Source: Streptomyces sp. MnatMP-M17 (GTDB lineage: Bacteria; Actinomycetota; Actinomycetes; Streptomycetales; Streptomycetaceae). Taken from it: a DNA stretch of 34,783 bases. The stretch covers positions 1-34,783 of the forward strand of contig NZ_FMDK01000408.1 in NCBI RefSeq assembly GCF_900091995.1, in the 5' to 3' direction. A program made the translations under genes and the position numbers. The notes beneath the pieces were generated by a model that saw nothing but the letters and a program-made list of their open reading frames with translations, had not been told where the DNA came from and ran no database searches. Of this stretch, positions 24,347 to 32,208 are shown piece after piece; position 1 is the first letter of the stretch; each line of letters opens with the position of its first letter.

Positions 24347-24389
24347 TTCGGGACGAAGAGGTCGTGGGTTCAAATCCCGCCACCCCGAC
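24347..24389 (+). repeat. attR core (43 bp copy of tRNA-Pro 3' half)
   Basis: This is the exact copy of 254-296, carrying the anticodon loop through the 3' end of tRNA-Pro without any 5' half. It cannot fold as a tRNA. It fixes the right boundary of the island, which is therefore about 24.1 kb long. A reverse-strand frame reading MAGFEPTTSSSRM here is the familiar artefact of translating a tRNA backward. Confidence 0.93.
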
Positions 24390-24402
24390 TTCGTTACAGC
24401 AG

Positions 24403-24441
24403 GTCAGGGCCGGTTTCCCTTCACGGGAGACCGGCCCTGAC
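24403..24441 (+). terminator. Original tRNA-Pro terminator hairpin, displaced
   Basis: GTCAGGGCCGGT (24403-24414) pairs with ACCGGCCCTGAC (24430-24441) over a 15-base loop, just beyond attR. Before integration it would have stood 14 bases after the tRNA. A similar but different hairpin now serves the tRNA at 311-347. Confidence 0.65.
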
Positions 24442-24561
24442 TGCGTTCCTGAGGGGTGTGGGGGTCTGGCACAAGTTCCGTGACGCGGTTGCTGTGCGTG
24501 ACGGAGGCAACGTGATCTCCATGTCGCTGTGGCGCAGTGATTCCGAGGCTACGGTGCAGTG

Positions 24562-25146
24562 ATGAGCAACGACTCTCTCCCCGGCACCGCTGTCCGTCTC
24601 ATCCCGCTGTCTGTCGAGCATGCAGAAGCACTGTTCCCCTCTGCGTCGGATCCCGAGGTCTGGCGGTGGATGCCTCGGCCTCGCCCCGACTCCCCGTTAG
24701 AGATGCGGGCAATGATCGCTCAGATGCTGGCGGATCGAGCCCGGCGGTGCTTCGCTGTTCAGCGCCTGACGGACAACGCCGTGATCGGTTCGACCAGTCT
24801 GTATGAGCTCGATCTCGCCGCGAGCCGGGCTGAGGTCGGTGCGACCTGGTTCGACCGCTCTTGCTGGGGTGGTCCCTACAATGCCGAGTCCAAGCTTCTG
24901 CTGTTCGGATACGCCTTCGACAGTCTGGGTCTTGCCCGGGTCGCCTTGCGGACCGACAACCTCAACGTGCGGTCCCAGCAGGCCCTGACGCGGCTGGGGC
25001 TGGTCTATGAGGGGACGCTGCGCAGTCACATGGTGCGCCAGGACGGCACGCGCCGTGATTCGCTGTATTACAGCGTGCTTGCGGACGAATGGCCGTCCGT
25101 GCGTGCCAGGCTCCTCGCCCGCGTCGCGGTCAAGACCGCTGCCTGA
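24562..25146 (+). CDS. GNAT N-acetyltransferase, RimJ/RimL type, IS passenger
   Basis: A 194-residue acetyltransferase using acetyl-CoA. Motifs include VRLIPLSVEHAEALFP, FAVQRLTDNAVIGSTSLYEL, the acceptor-site segment GATWFDRSCWGGPYNAESK, and ALRTDNLNVRSQQALTRLG with the Asn and loop that follow the CoA-binding helix, then YEGTLRSHMVRQDGTRRDSLYYSVL. This is the RimJ/RimL pattern, which includes enzymes acting on ribosomal protein N-termini and on small amines. The substrate is unknown. ATG 24562 is preferred over GTG 24559. It lies inside the inverted ends of the ISL3 element, so it moves with it. Confidence 0.85.
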   Translation: MSNDSLPGTAVRLIPLSVEHAEALFPSASDPEVWRWMPRPRPDSPLEMRAMIAQMLADRARRCFAVQRLTDNAVIGSTSLYELDLAASRAEVGATWFDRSCWGGPYNAESKLLLFGYAFDSLGLARVALRTDNLNVRSQQALTRLGLVYEGTLRSHMVRQDGTRRDSLYYSVLADEWPSVRARLLARVAVKTAA

Positions 25147-25159
25147 TCTGCGGTTCCCG

Positions 25160-26797
25160 TCACGGGGCGAGGAGGACTCGCTTCCGCAGGAGTGCGAAGC
25201 CGGCGCGGCCGAACATCTGCCGTTTGAGCATCTTGATCCGGTTGACTGCTCCTTCGACCGGGCCGGAGTTCCATTCGGCGGTCAGTCCGGCGGTCACCGC
25301 GTCGAAGTCGCTCATCAGACCCGTGGCGAAGCTGCTGATGCCGGGCAGGCCGGCGTCGGTCGCCTCGGTGATCCACTCGGGCAGACGGTCGCCGCTGAGG
25401 GTGGTGAGCATCTCCGCGAGCGAGCTCGTCAGCTCTGCGGCGGAGGCCAGTTCCGGGCAGCGGTCGAGCACGGCCTTGCGGCGGAGTTTCTCCTCTTCCG
25501 TGAGGGGGGCGGGGTGTCGAGTGAGCCAGCCGGTCACCTGCCGTACCGACGGTGGTGGTGGAGCGGGTGTGAAGCCTTCTCGCTGGGGCAGGTCGCGCCG
25601 GATCCAGTCGCGGACGAGGGAGTAGTGGCCGCGGAAGCCTCGGTCGGTGATCTCCCGGTGAAGAGAGAGGATGGTCACGTTCCCTTCAGTTTCGGTCCAG
25701 CGTTGGGCCAGGTAGGGCTTGAACGGGTCGAGTTTGCTGGGGAGTTGGCGCTTGCGGCCCTTGACCATGTCCTGCCAGCGGGCGGCTCGGGCGTACCGCT
25801 GCACGGTGTGCCGGCCCCAGCCCAGATGATGAGCGACGCCCCGCAGACTCATGCCCTGGGCGAGGAGTTCGTGGACGAGGGCGTGGTGGGCGCGAGCCCG
25901 TTCGGCGAACCTGCCGGTCGGATCGGGATCGTCCGGATCGGTGTCTGCGCCGGTTGCCGCCGCTACGGGCGTCTCCCACGCGGGCTCGGGTTCCGGGGCG
26001 GGTGGTGGCAGGTCGCGCAGGCACGAGCGGTGGGCGGCGACGGTCTTCTCGACCGCGGAAGCGAGGTTCTGCCAGAGATGGAACCGGTCGGCGACCTGGA
26101 GAGCTTGGGGCGCGGCGGTGTCGGCCGCTTCAGCGTAGGCGCCGGCACGGTCGCGGCAGACGACCTCGATTCCCGGGTGGGCCGCGAGCCACGGGGCGAG
26201 GCTGGCGGCGTCGCGTTCGGGCAGCAGGTCGAGGACCTGGTGGGTCTCGGCGTCGATCACGACCGTTCCGTAGACATGTCCGCGCCGCAGCGCGAAGTCG
26301 TCCACGCAGACGGCCCGGGGCTGGGTCGCGGCCGGGTCGGGCAGGTCCATCACCCGGCGCAGCAGCGTGGTGCGGCTGGTGGTGATGCCCATGACTTGGG
26401 ATAGGCGGGCACCGGCACGGCCCGCCAGGGCCAGCCCGATCGCGCTCATCGTCTGCCGCAGCCGCTCGGTGACCCGGCCGTGGCGGCGGGTCAGCCCCGG
26501 CACCTGCTCCACGAACGCCCGCCGACCGCATGCAGTGGCCCGGCAGAAGAACCGTCGGACCCGCAAGGCGAGTTGCGCTCTCCGCCCGGCAGCGGGCAGA
26601 TCAGCCGGAAACCGCAGGTAAGAGCTGTGGACCTGTTCTGTCCACTGGGCGCAGTCAGGGCAGGCGGCTCCAACCTGCGTGCATCGCGCCTCGATCCGTA
26701 TCGCCTCGCCGTCTGTGCCTACGGCCACGACCGCGATGTCGGGGACCGACGGGAACAGCAGCGCGCGCAGCTTGGACAACATCTCGTTCACGGCCAC
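25160..26797 (-). CDS. ISL3-family transposase
   Basis: A full-length 545-residue transposase. The N-terminal zinc-binding region has CTQVGAACPDCAQW and, further on, FFCRATACGRRAF. The DDE residues can be placed: D in VCVDDFALRRGHVYGTVVID, D in VVCRDRAGAYAEA with the following ADRFHLWQNL, and E in WNSGPVEGAVNRIKMLKRQM, the ISL3 signature. A helix-turn-helix insert (GVAHHLGWGRHTVQRYARAA) lies in the middle. No lesion is seen, so the enzyme is probably active. Confidence 0.93.
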   Translation of the reverse strand: MAVNEMLSKLRALLFPSVPDIAVVAVGTDGEAIRIEARCTQVGAACPDCAQWTEQVHSSYLRFPADLPAAGRRAQLALRVRRFFCRATACGRRAFVEQVPGLTRRHGRVTERLRQTMSAIGLALAGRAGARLSQVMGITTSRTTLLRRVMDLPDPAATQPRAVCVDDFALRRGHVYGTVVIDAETHQVLDLLPERDAASLAPWLAAHPGIEVVCRDRAGAYAEAADTAAPQALQVADRFHLWQNLASAVEKTVAAHRSCLRDLPPPAPEPEPAWETPVAAATGADTDPDDPDPTGRFAERARAHHALVHELLAQGMSLRGVAHHLGWGRHTVQRYARAARWQDMVKGRKRQLPSKLDPFKPYLAQRWTETEGNVTILSLHREITDRGFRGHYSLVRDWIRRDLPQREGFTPAPPPPSVRQVTGWLTRHPAPLTEEEKLRRKAVLDRCPELASAAELTSSLAEMLTTLSGDRLPEWITEATDAGLPGISSFATGLMSDFDAVTAGLTAEWNSGPVEGAVNRIKMLKRQMFGRAGFALLRKRVLLAP

Positions 26798-26912
26798 CGA
26801 ATGTCAGCCGCACCACCCGCACGAGGAGCGGTTTCGAGGCGAGTTCCCAACCCTCCGCAGAGAGATTAACAACTGCATGGAGTAACCGGCTCACGGAACT
26901 TGTGCCAGACCC

Positions 26913-29242
26913 TTGATTTGGCCCCACCCGCCTGTCGGGGGCGACGTGCCCACGTTGGAGTGAATGCTCTGGGCCGTCCGCCTCGCGACGACATGGTGTG
27001 GTCCGTCGTTCACGGTCATGTCGGAGGCCGTGTCGTTCGGATGCACGGTCATGTCGGGAGGCCGGGGTGGGTTCGTCGCGGGTCGAACTGTTCGCAAATA
27101 TCCGCAGGACAGACGTCTTGATCCCTCGATGTCCCAGCGCGCGCTGGCTGAGAAGTACGGGACCCACCGGCGGACTGTGCGTCAGGCGCTTCAGTCGGCC
27201 GTACCTCCTCCGAGAAAGACCCCGAAGCGGCGGGTGACGGTGCTCGATCCGGCGAAGCGGTGGATCGACGCCATGCTCTGGGAGGACCAGACCGCTCCGC
27301 GGAAGCAGAAGCACACTGCTCGTCGTGTCCAGCAGCGGCTGGCGACCGAGTACGGATTCGATAGCGCGTCGTACTCGACGATCTGCGACTACCTCATCGT
27401 CCGCCGGCCTCAGATCGAAGCCGAGGCCCGCCGCGGACGGCAGCACATGGAGGGCATGGTTCCTCAAGTCCATCTGCCCGGTGAGGAAGCCGAGGTCGAC
27501 TTCGCCGAGGTCTGGGTGCGTCTGGCGGGAACGGCGGTGAAGTGCCAGCTGTTCACACTGCGGCTGTCACACTCGGGCAAGGCTGTCCACCGCGTGTTCG
27601 CCTCTCAGGCCCAGGAAGCGTTCATGGAAGGGCACGTCGAAGCGTTCAGAGTGCTTGGCGGAGTCCCGACCCGGCATATTCGATACGACAACCTCAAGCC
27701 TGCGGTGAGGCAGGTCTGCACTGGCCGCAACCGCATCGAGTCGGACCGGTGGACCGCGTTCAGGTCGCACTACGGCTTTGAAGCCTTCTACTGCATCCCT
27801 GGTCAGGAAGGCGCCCACGAGAAGGGCGGGGTCGAGCAGGAAGGCGGCCGGTTCCGCCGAGCTCACCTGGTCCCGGTTCCCGACGTGGCCTCTCTGGAGG
27901 AGCTGAACGCCACGCTCGCCAAGATCGACGAGGTCGAGGACGACCGGCTCCTGCGGGGCAAGCTCACCTCGATCGGCTTCAACTTCCGCGTGGAAGTCGA
28001 CGAGCTGGCGCCGCTGCCGGCGGAGGACTTCGAGTGCGGGGTCACCCTGACGCCGAAGGTCGACCGGTCCAGCAGGATCACGGTCCGCCAGTGTCACTAC
28101 TCGGTTCCCGCCCGGTTTATCGGCCAGCAGGTCCGTGTCCTGCTGCGGGGCAACGAGCTGCTGGTCTTCGAACGCCGCAAAGTGGTCGCCCGGCATCCGA
28201 GGCTGACCAAGCGCTACGACTACCGCGACGACCTCGACCACTACCTGGAGATCCTGCTGGCCAAGCCCGGGGCTCTGGCCGGTTCGACCGCACTGGCTGC
28301 CGCCAGGGCAGAGGGCACCTTCACGCCCGTTCACGAGGCGTTCTGGGCTGCGGCCAGGGCCGCCCACGGGGACGCTGCGGGAACACGGGCTCTGATCGAG
28401 GTCCTGCTGCTGCACCGCCGGCTGCCCACGGAGGCCATGCAGATCGGGATCGCCGCGGCGGTGAAAGCGGGCTCCGCGAGTCCGGACGTCGTGGTCATCG
28501 AGGCCCGCAAGGCGGAGGCGGCAGCCTGTGATCCGGAACCGCTCCTGGAGGACGAGGACGAACTGCCGCCCTGGGCGGGACCGGGCGCCCAGGTGCTGTC
28601 CCTGGCCGACCGCAGACCCCAACTGCCCGCTGACAAACGTCCACCGCCCTCGGTGGACGCCTATGACCAGCTGCTGTCCGGCCGAACGAAAGGCACCTCC
28701 GCATGAGCACGACCACCGTGACGGGATCCAATGTCCCTTCACCCCGCCAGGACTCCGACGCCCAGGGAGCCGTCGAGACCGTCATCGACGAAGCCTGCCG
28801 GACTCTGCATCTGCCCACGATCCGTGCCCGGTTCGAGGACATGGCCTCCAACGCGATGCGGGAACGGGCCAGCTACAAGGACTGCCTTGCCGACCTCCTG
28901 GAGGCCGAATGCGCCCACCGGGAAGAGCGCAAGAAGCTCCGGCTTGTGAGGGAGGCCAACTTTCCCCGGCCCAAACGGCTGGAAGACTTCGACTTCGACG
29001 CGAACCCGAACATCACCCCGGAACAGGTCAGTGCCCTCGGGGACCCGTCATGGGTCACCTCCGGCCAGCCGCTCTGCCTCATCGGTGATTCCGGGACCGG
29101 AAAGTCGCACCTGCTGATCGGCCTGGGAACCGCGATCGCCGAGGCCGGCCTGAAGGTCCGCTACACAACCACGGCGAACCTGGTCAACGAGCTCGCCGAA
29201 GCCGCGGACGAGAAGAAGCTCGGCCGGACTCTGGCCCGCTAC
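26913..29242 (+). mobile_element. IS21-family element, truncated at its right end
   Basis: The element has istA and most of istB in the usual overlapping order, but istB is cut by the IS4-family element at 29243 and its remainder is not found beyond 30715. Two copies of CACGGTCATGTCGG followed by AGGCCG (27011-27030, and 27044-27064 with one extra G) lie before istA, as expected for the repeated transposase-binding sites at IS21 ends. The exact left tip could not be set. Confidence 0.75.
27067..28706 (+). pseudogene. istA: IS21-family transposase IstA, frameshifted near the start
   Basis: The reading frame from GTG 27067 gives VGSSRVELFANIRR and then loses sense. The main frame takes over with DRRLDPSMSQRALAEKYGTH and runs for 530 residues to 28706. 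One G missing in AGGAC at 27106-27110 explains it. The catalytic core is present: D in EEAEVDFAEVWV, D in TRHIRYDNLKPAV and E in HEKGGVEQEGGRF. A start at ATG 27129 would give a protein lacking about 20 N-terminal residues just before the helix-turn-helix, so partial function is not excluded. It overlaps istB as ATGA. Confidence 0.78.
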
Positions 29243-29269
29243 CAACATCGCTTCTTAAGTGGCTTGTGA
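28703..29269 (+). pseudogene. istB: IS21-family ATPase IstB, 3'-truncated
   Basis: The first 180 or so residues are good IstB (ACRTLHLPTIRARFEDMASN, PKRLEDFDFDANPNI), including Walker A in LIGDSGTGKSHLLIGLG and TTANLVNELAEAADEKKLGRTLARY. At 29243 the sequence passes into the end of the IS4-family element and the frame stops at 29269 after QHRFLSGL. The Walker B and C-terminal third are gone. The IS21 element therefore cannot transpose by itself. Confidence 0.87.
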
Positions 29270-30715
29270 GAGGCCGTCAGGCCGTGGCTCCGTGCCGAGG
29301 AGCATCAGGTTGATCGTGTAGGTGGCTCGGCTGGTGGGTGGTTCGCCGGGGCGGAGGGTGCGGTAGCCGGTGCCGGAGCGTTTGGTGGCGCGGGGTGCGG
29401 TGCGTCCGGGCCGGGGGCGGACGGCATGGTGGGCGAGATCGGCCATGACCTCACGGGTCTTGGCGGCCAGGCGACGAGGGGGAAAAGTCCGCGCCGACGG
29501 TGCGCCGGGCGGCGTTCAGGGCGCTCTTGAAGCTGATCTGCCCAGGTGGGAGGTGATGTTCATGAGCGGTGTCCGTGATCAGCTGCCGGATGGCCTGGTA
29601 GACGCAGAGCATGGCCCACAGTTCCTGCTCGATCATGGCGGGGCTGTTGGAGCGCAGGGTGGCGGTGTGCCCGCCCCGCTGCTCGATCTTGATGTGCCGG
29701 TAGATCGTTTCGCTGGTCCACCGCCTCGCATACAGCTCCGCCAGCTCGGCCGCGGGCGCGGCGTCCGGGTCTAGGAGCGTGGTGATCAGGCAGAACAACT
29801 CCGAAGTCGTCTCGCCGTGTTCGTCGGTGCGGGTGATCGTGTACTCGATGACGCGGACATCGATCGTGCGCTTGGTGCGCTGCTCGCGCAGGCGGGAGCA
29901 GTAGGTGCCGTCGGGCAGGGCTTTGACCAGCGGCAGGCGGAAGGAGTCCGACACGCGCCACAGCAGCCCAGCCCCGGTGGCGGCGGCCTTCTCCCACAGG
30001 CCGAAGGAGGGAAAGCCGCGGTCGGCCAGCAGCAGCATGTCGGCTGTCAGGTGGTGCGGCAGCCAGTGCGCGAGGGTGCGCTCGCCGGTGGCGAACGGCC
30101 CGAAGACGGCGCCGACCAGGGCGTGGGTGCCGCACTCGCCGAGCGCCACCATGCGCGCCTGCGGATAGCCCGCCTTTTGCCCGCCGTTCGAACCGCTGCC
30201 GAAGTAGGCGGTGTTGGCGTCGAAGGCGGGCACGTCGAACAGCGTGCCGTCCAGCGACACAAGCCGCAGCCCGCGCCAGAACACCCCCGGCGTCGCCGGC
30301 GTGCCCTGCACCCCGGCAACCTGGCCGAACAGCCAGCGCAGCGGGGCTGCCCCCAGCCGGGCACGCGCCTTGGTCACCGAGTTGGTCACCGAGCCGGTCC
30401 GGGCCGGACGCGTCCACTTCTCACCCGGCCGACGCGGGATGTTCTCCAGCAGCTCGCGCGACACCCCGCCGTAGCCCTGCCCGGTGAACAGCCACATCAC
30501 CAGCGTGAAGTACACCACCAGCGTGCTCGGCAGCGCCTTCGTGCGCTCCTCCCACGCCCCGGTCTCCTCGACCGCCTCGTGCACCAGCTCCGGCGTGAAC
30601 GTCCTGGTCAGCAGCCCCATCCGGACCCGCTCCGGGAAAGTGTCCCCGGCTATGTGATCACGTGCACGAACAGGAGACCCTACCCGACCAAGATCAATCA
30701 ACGGAAGCGACGTTG
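29243..30715 (-). mobile_element. IS4-family insertion sequence
   Basis: About 1473 bp. CAACATCGCTTC at 29243-29254 matches the complement of GAAGCGACGTTG at 30704-30715 in 11 of 12 positions, which I take as the inverted ends. It holds one transposase gene on the minus strand. No target duplication is evident (CGCTAC left, CGCGAA right), and the rest of istB is absent on the far side, so a deletion followed or accompanied insertion. Confidence 0.65.
29255..30701 (-). pseudogene. IS4-family transposase, frameshifted near the C-terminus
   Basis: The main frame (TTG 30701 to 29451) has the IS4 N-terminal domain (LTRTFTPELVHEAVEETG, LFTGQGYGGVSRELLENIP) and DDE residues: D in LVSLDGTLFDVPAFD, D in LLLADRGFPSFGLWEKA, and E in RRWTSETIYRHIKIEQRGG. 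After ARRTVGADF the frame fails. One additional A at 29483-29486 (read as TTTT on the coding strand) shifts it. The next frame carries the true tail, VMADLAHHAVRPRPGRTAPR to the TAA at 29257-29255. The core is complete, so partial activity cannot be excluded. Confidence 0.8.
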
Positions 30716-30977
30716 CGCGAACGCTTGCGTCGACTCAAGTGACGCCTATCACATGACGTTGCTCGCGTCGCCCCTCGAAGAAAACATTCCCGATCGTTCT
30801 GTCATGCAGCATCGCAGGTGACAGCACGCAGACCCTGGAGTAGCCTTCACGGCAGTCCGGCGGCATTCTTGTTGCTCTGCTTCACGGTAAAAGAGAAGTG
30901 GCACGGCGAGTGAGATCCGTATTCCAAGGAACAGCGCAGGTGGGAGCGTTGGCGATTTCTCGGGAGAGGATTCTGCA
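30716..30977. other. Upstream region of the StrR-like gene
   Basis: No gene is supported here. GGGAGAGGA at about 30961-30969 is the ribosome site of the next gene. TTGTTG near 30869 and TAAAAG near 30889 are a weak promoter-like pair at short spacing. This is the likely control region of the StrR-like regulator, now adjoining an IS end. Confidence 0.4.
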
Positions 30978-32078
30978 GTGGATTACACGGGGGAGGCTCT
31001 TGTTGATGAAGAGGGTCAAGCGGATGGTGATGAGATTCCCGGTCGGCAGCCCGAGTCGCGGCACAGTTTATCGGTTGAATTGAGTCCGGTCGAATCCGTC
31101 CCGACGAAATCGATCCGACCCGGTGACTCTCCCCGTCTGGAAGGGGAGGATCATTCGCATGCCCAGACTCTTGCGGATGTCGAACACTCGCTGCCGCCGA
31201 TAATTGTGCACCGCCCCTCGATGCGGGTGATCGATGGATCGCATCGCCTCATGGCGGCGTTGATGAAGGGCCAGGAGACCATTGATGTCCGGTTCTTCGA
31301 GGGTCCCGAGGAGTTGATGTTCCTCATCGCGGTGCAGGAGAACGTCACGCACGGCCTGCCGCTTTCCCGGGCCGACCGCGAGGCGGCGGCACGCCGGGTG
31401 CTCGCCGCGCAGCCGCACTGGTCCGACCGGGCCGTCGCCGCGGTGACCGGGCTCGCCGCGAGAACCGTGGCCGCGCTGCGCAGGACGATCATGGAGCGTT
31501 CAACTGCGAACCAGACGCAGTTGAACGTGCGTTTGGGTCGGGACGGCAGGTACCGGCCGGTCAACTACAGCCAGGGCCGGCTGCGCGCCAGCGAGGTGGT
31601 CGCGGCCTATCCGGAGATGCCGCTGCGTGAAGTGGCACGTCAGGCCGGGGTTTCGGTGGCCACCGCACGCGATGTCCGCCAGCGGATCCAGCGGGGTGCC
31701 GATCCGCTCCCGCCGAAGCTGCGTCTGGCCGGACAGGATGCCGTGTCCGAGGACGAGGGCACACTCGAGCCAACCGCCGACCGAACGGTCGGTGAGCAGC
31801 AGTCCGCCGTCCGCCAGCGGCCGCCCGTCCTCGTGCCCACCGACTGGCCGGTGCTGCGCGCCAAGCTGCTCCAGGACCCCCTGCTGCGGTACTCGGAATC
31901 GGGCAGGACCCTCTTCCGCTGGTACGACACGCACACGATCGGCACGCGGGACGTGGTGGCCGGCGTCGAGGGGGTGCCCCCGCACTGGGTCAATGAGATC
32001 GCGGCCGTGGCTCGATCCTGTGGGGAGATCTGGCTGAATATAGCGAGAGAGCTGGAAGGCCAACGGAAAGAGGCGTGA
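30978..32078 (+). CDS. StrR/NovG-type pathway-specific transcriptional activator
   Basis: A 366-residue regulator of the ParB-like family that includes StrR of the streptomycin cluster and NovG of the novobiocin cluster. GTG 30978 follows a strong ribosome site. The ParB-like domain covers about residues 40-110 (SIRPGDSPRLEGEDHSHAQT, LPPIIVHRPSMRVIDGSHRL, FFEGPEELMFLIAVQENVTH). Next comes LPLSRADREAAARRVLAAQP with HWSDRAVAAVTGLAARTVAA, the first helix-turn-helix, and a second one in MPLREVARQAGVSVATARDV. The C-terminal tail (FRWYDTHTIGTRDVVAGVEG) also fits. Length matches StrR. A perfect StrR operator lies inside the gene at 31498-31526. It probably activates the cluster to the right. Confidence 0.9.
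   Translation: MDYTGEALVDEEGQADGDEIPGRQPESRHSLSVELSPVESVPTKSIRPGDSPRLEGEDHSHAQTLADVEHSLPPIIVHRPSMRVIDGSHRLMAALMKGQETIDVRFFEGPEELMFLIAVQENVTHGLPLSRADREAAARRVLAAQPHWSDRAVAAVTGLAARTVAALRRTIMERSTANQTQLNVRLGRDGRYRPVNYSQGRLRASEVVAAYPEMPLREVARQAGVSVATARDVRQRIQRGADPLPPKLRLAGQDAVSEDEGTLEPTADRTVGEQQSAVRQRPPVLVPTDWPVLRAKLLQDPLLRYSESGRTLFRWYDTHTIGTRDVVAGVEGVPPHWVNEIAAVARSCGEIWLNIARELEGQRKEA
31498..31526. promoter_or_regulatory. StrR-type operator inside the regulator gene
   Basis: GTTCAACTG (31498-31506), eleven bases, then CAGTTGAAC (31518-31526) is a perfect 9-bp inverted repeat. It matches the published StrR/NovG consensus GTTCRACTG-N11-CRGTYGAAC. In Streptomyces griseus a StrR site likewise lies within strR. 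The match of protein family and site supports direct autoregulation. Confidence 0.88.
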
Positions 32079-32092
32079 TGCGCGCCCCAGGG

Positions 32093-32139
32093 GAATGCCG
32101 ATGGCCGGGACCAGAATAGGTTCCCGGCCATCGGCATTC
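32093..32139 (+). terminator. Strong hairpin terminator after the StrR-like gene
   Basis: A stem of about 20 bp (GAATGCCGATGGCCGGG with CCCGGCCATCGGCATTC, plus ACC with GGT above an unpaired T) lies 15 bp after the regulator stop and ends in TT. It separates the regulator transcript from the M1-like gene, which should therefore have its own promoter. Confidence 0.85.
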
Positions 32140-32208
32140 TTATGCTCTCCTTGACGCTCGAACCGGGTCGTACGACGATTCTTTCGCCTCTCGCGAAAGG
32201 AAGGTCGT

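Larger units (their letters stand above)
24462..26912. mobile_element. ISL3-family insertion sequence carrying a GNAT passenger gene
   Basis: A 2451-bp element with perfect 22-bp inverted ends at 24462-24483 and 26891-26912 (outer bases GGGTCTGGCACAAG at the left). It encodes an ISL3 transposase on the minus strand and an acetyltransferase on the plus strand, converging with only 13 bp between them. The 8-bp flanks (GGGTGTGG and TTGATTTG) do not match, so the expected target duplication is missing. Recombination or an adjacent deletion after insertion is likely. Confidence 0.9.

Noticed and set aside
23901-24383. Minus-strand 160-residue frame starting MAGFEPTTSSSRM
   Set aside because: The start is the well-known artefact of reading a tRNA 3' half in reverse. 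The rest has no family resemblance and overlaps the better plus-strand frame at 24003.
29476-29490. Programmed frameshift in the IS4-family transposase at the A run
   Set aside because: IS4 elements do not normally use frameshifting, and the break is near the C-terminus where a simple one-base insertion explains it. Neighbouring ISs also carry plain lesions.
30898-31083. Small plus-strand frame (61 residues) before and into the StrR-like gene
   Set aside because: It overlaps the confident start at 30978 in another frame and lacks a ribosome site and coding bias.
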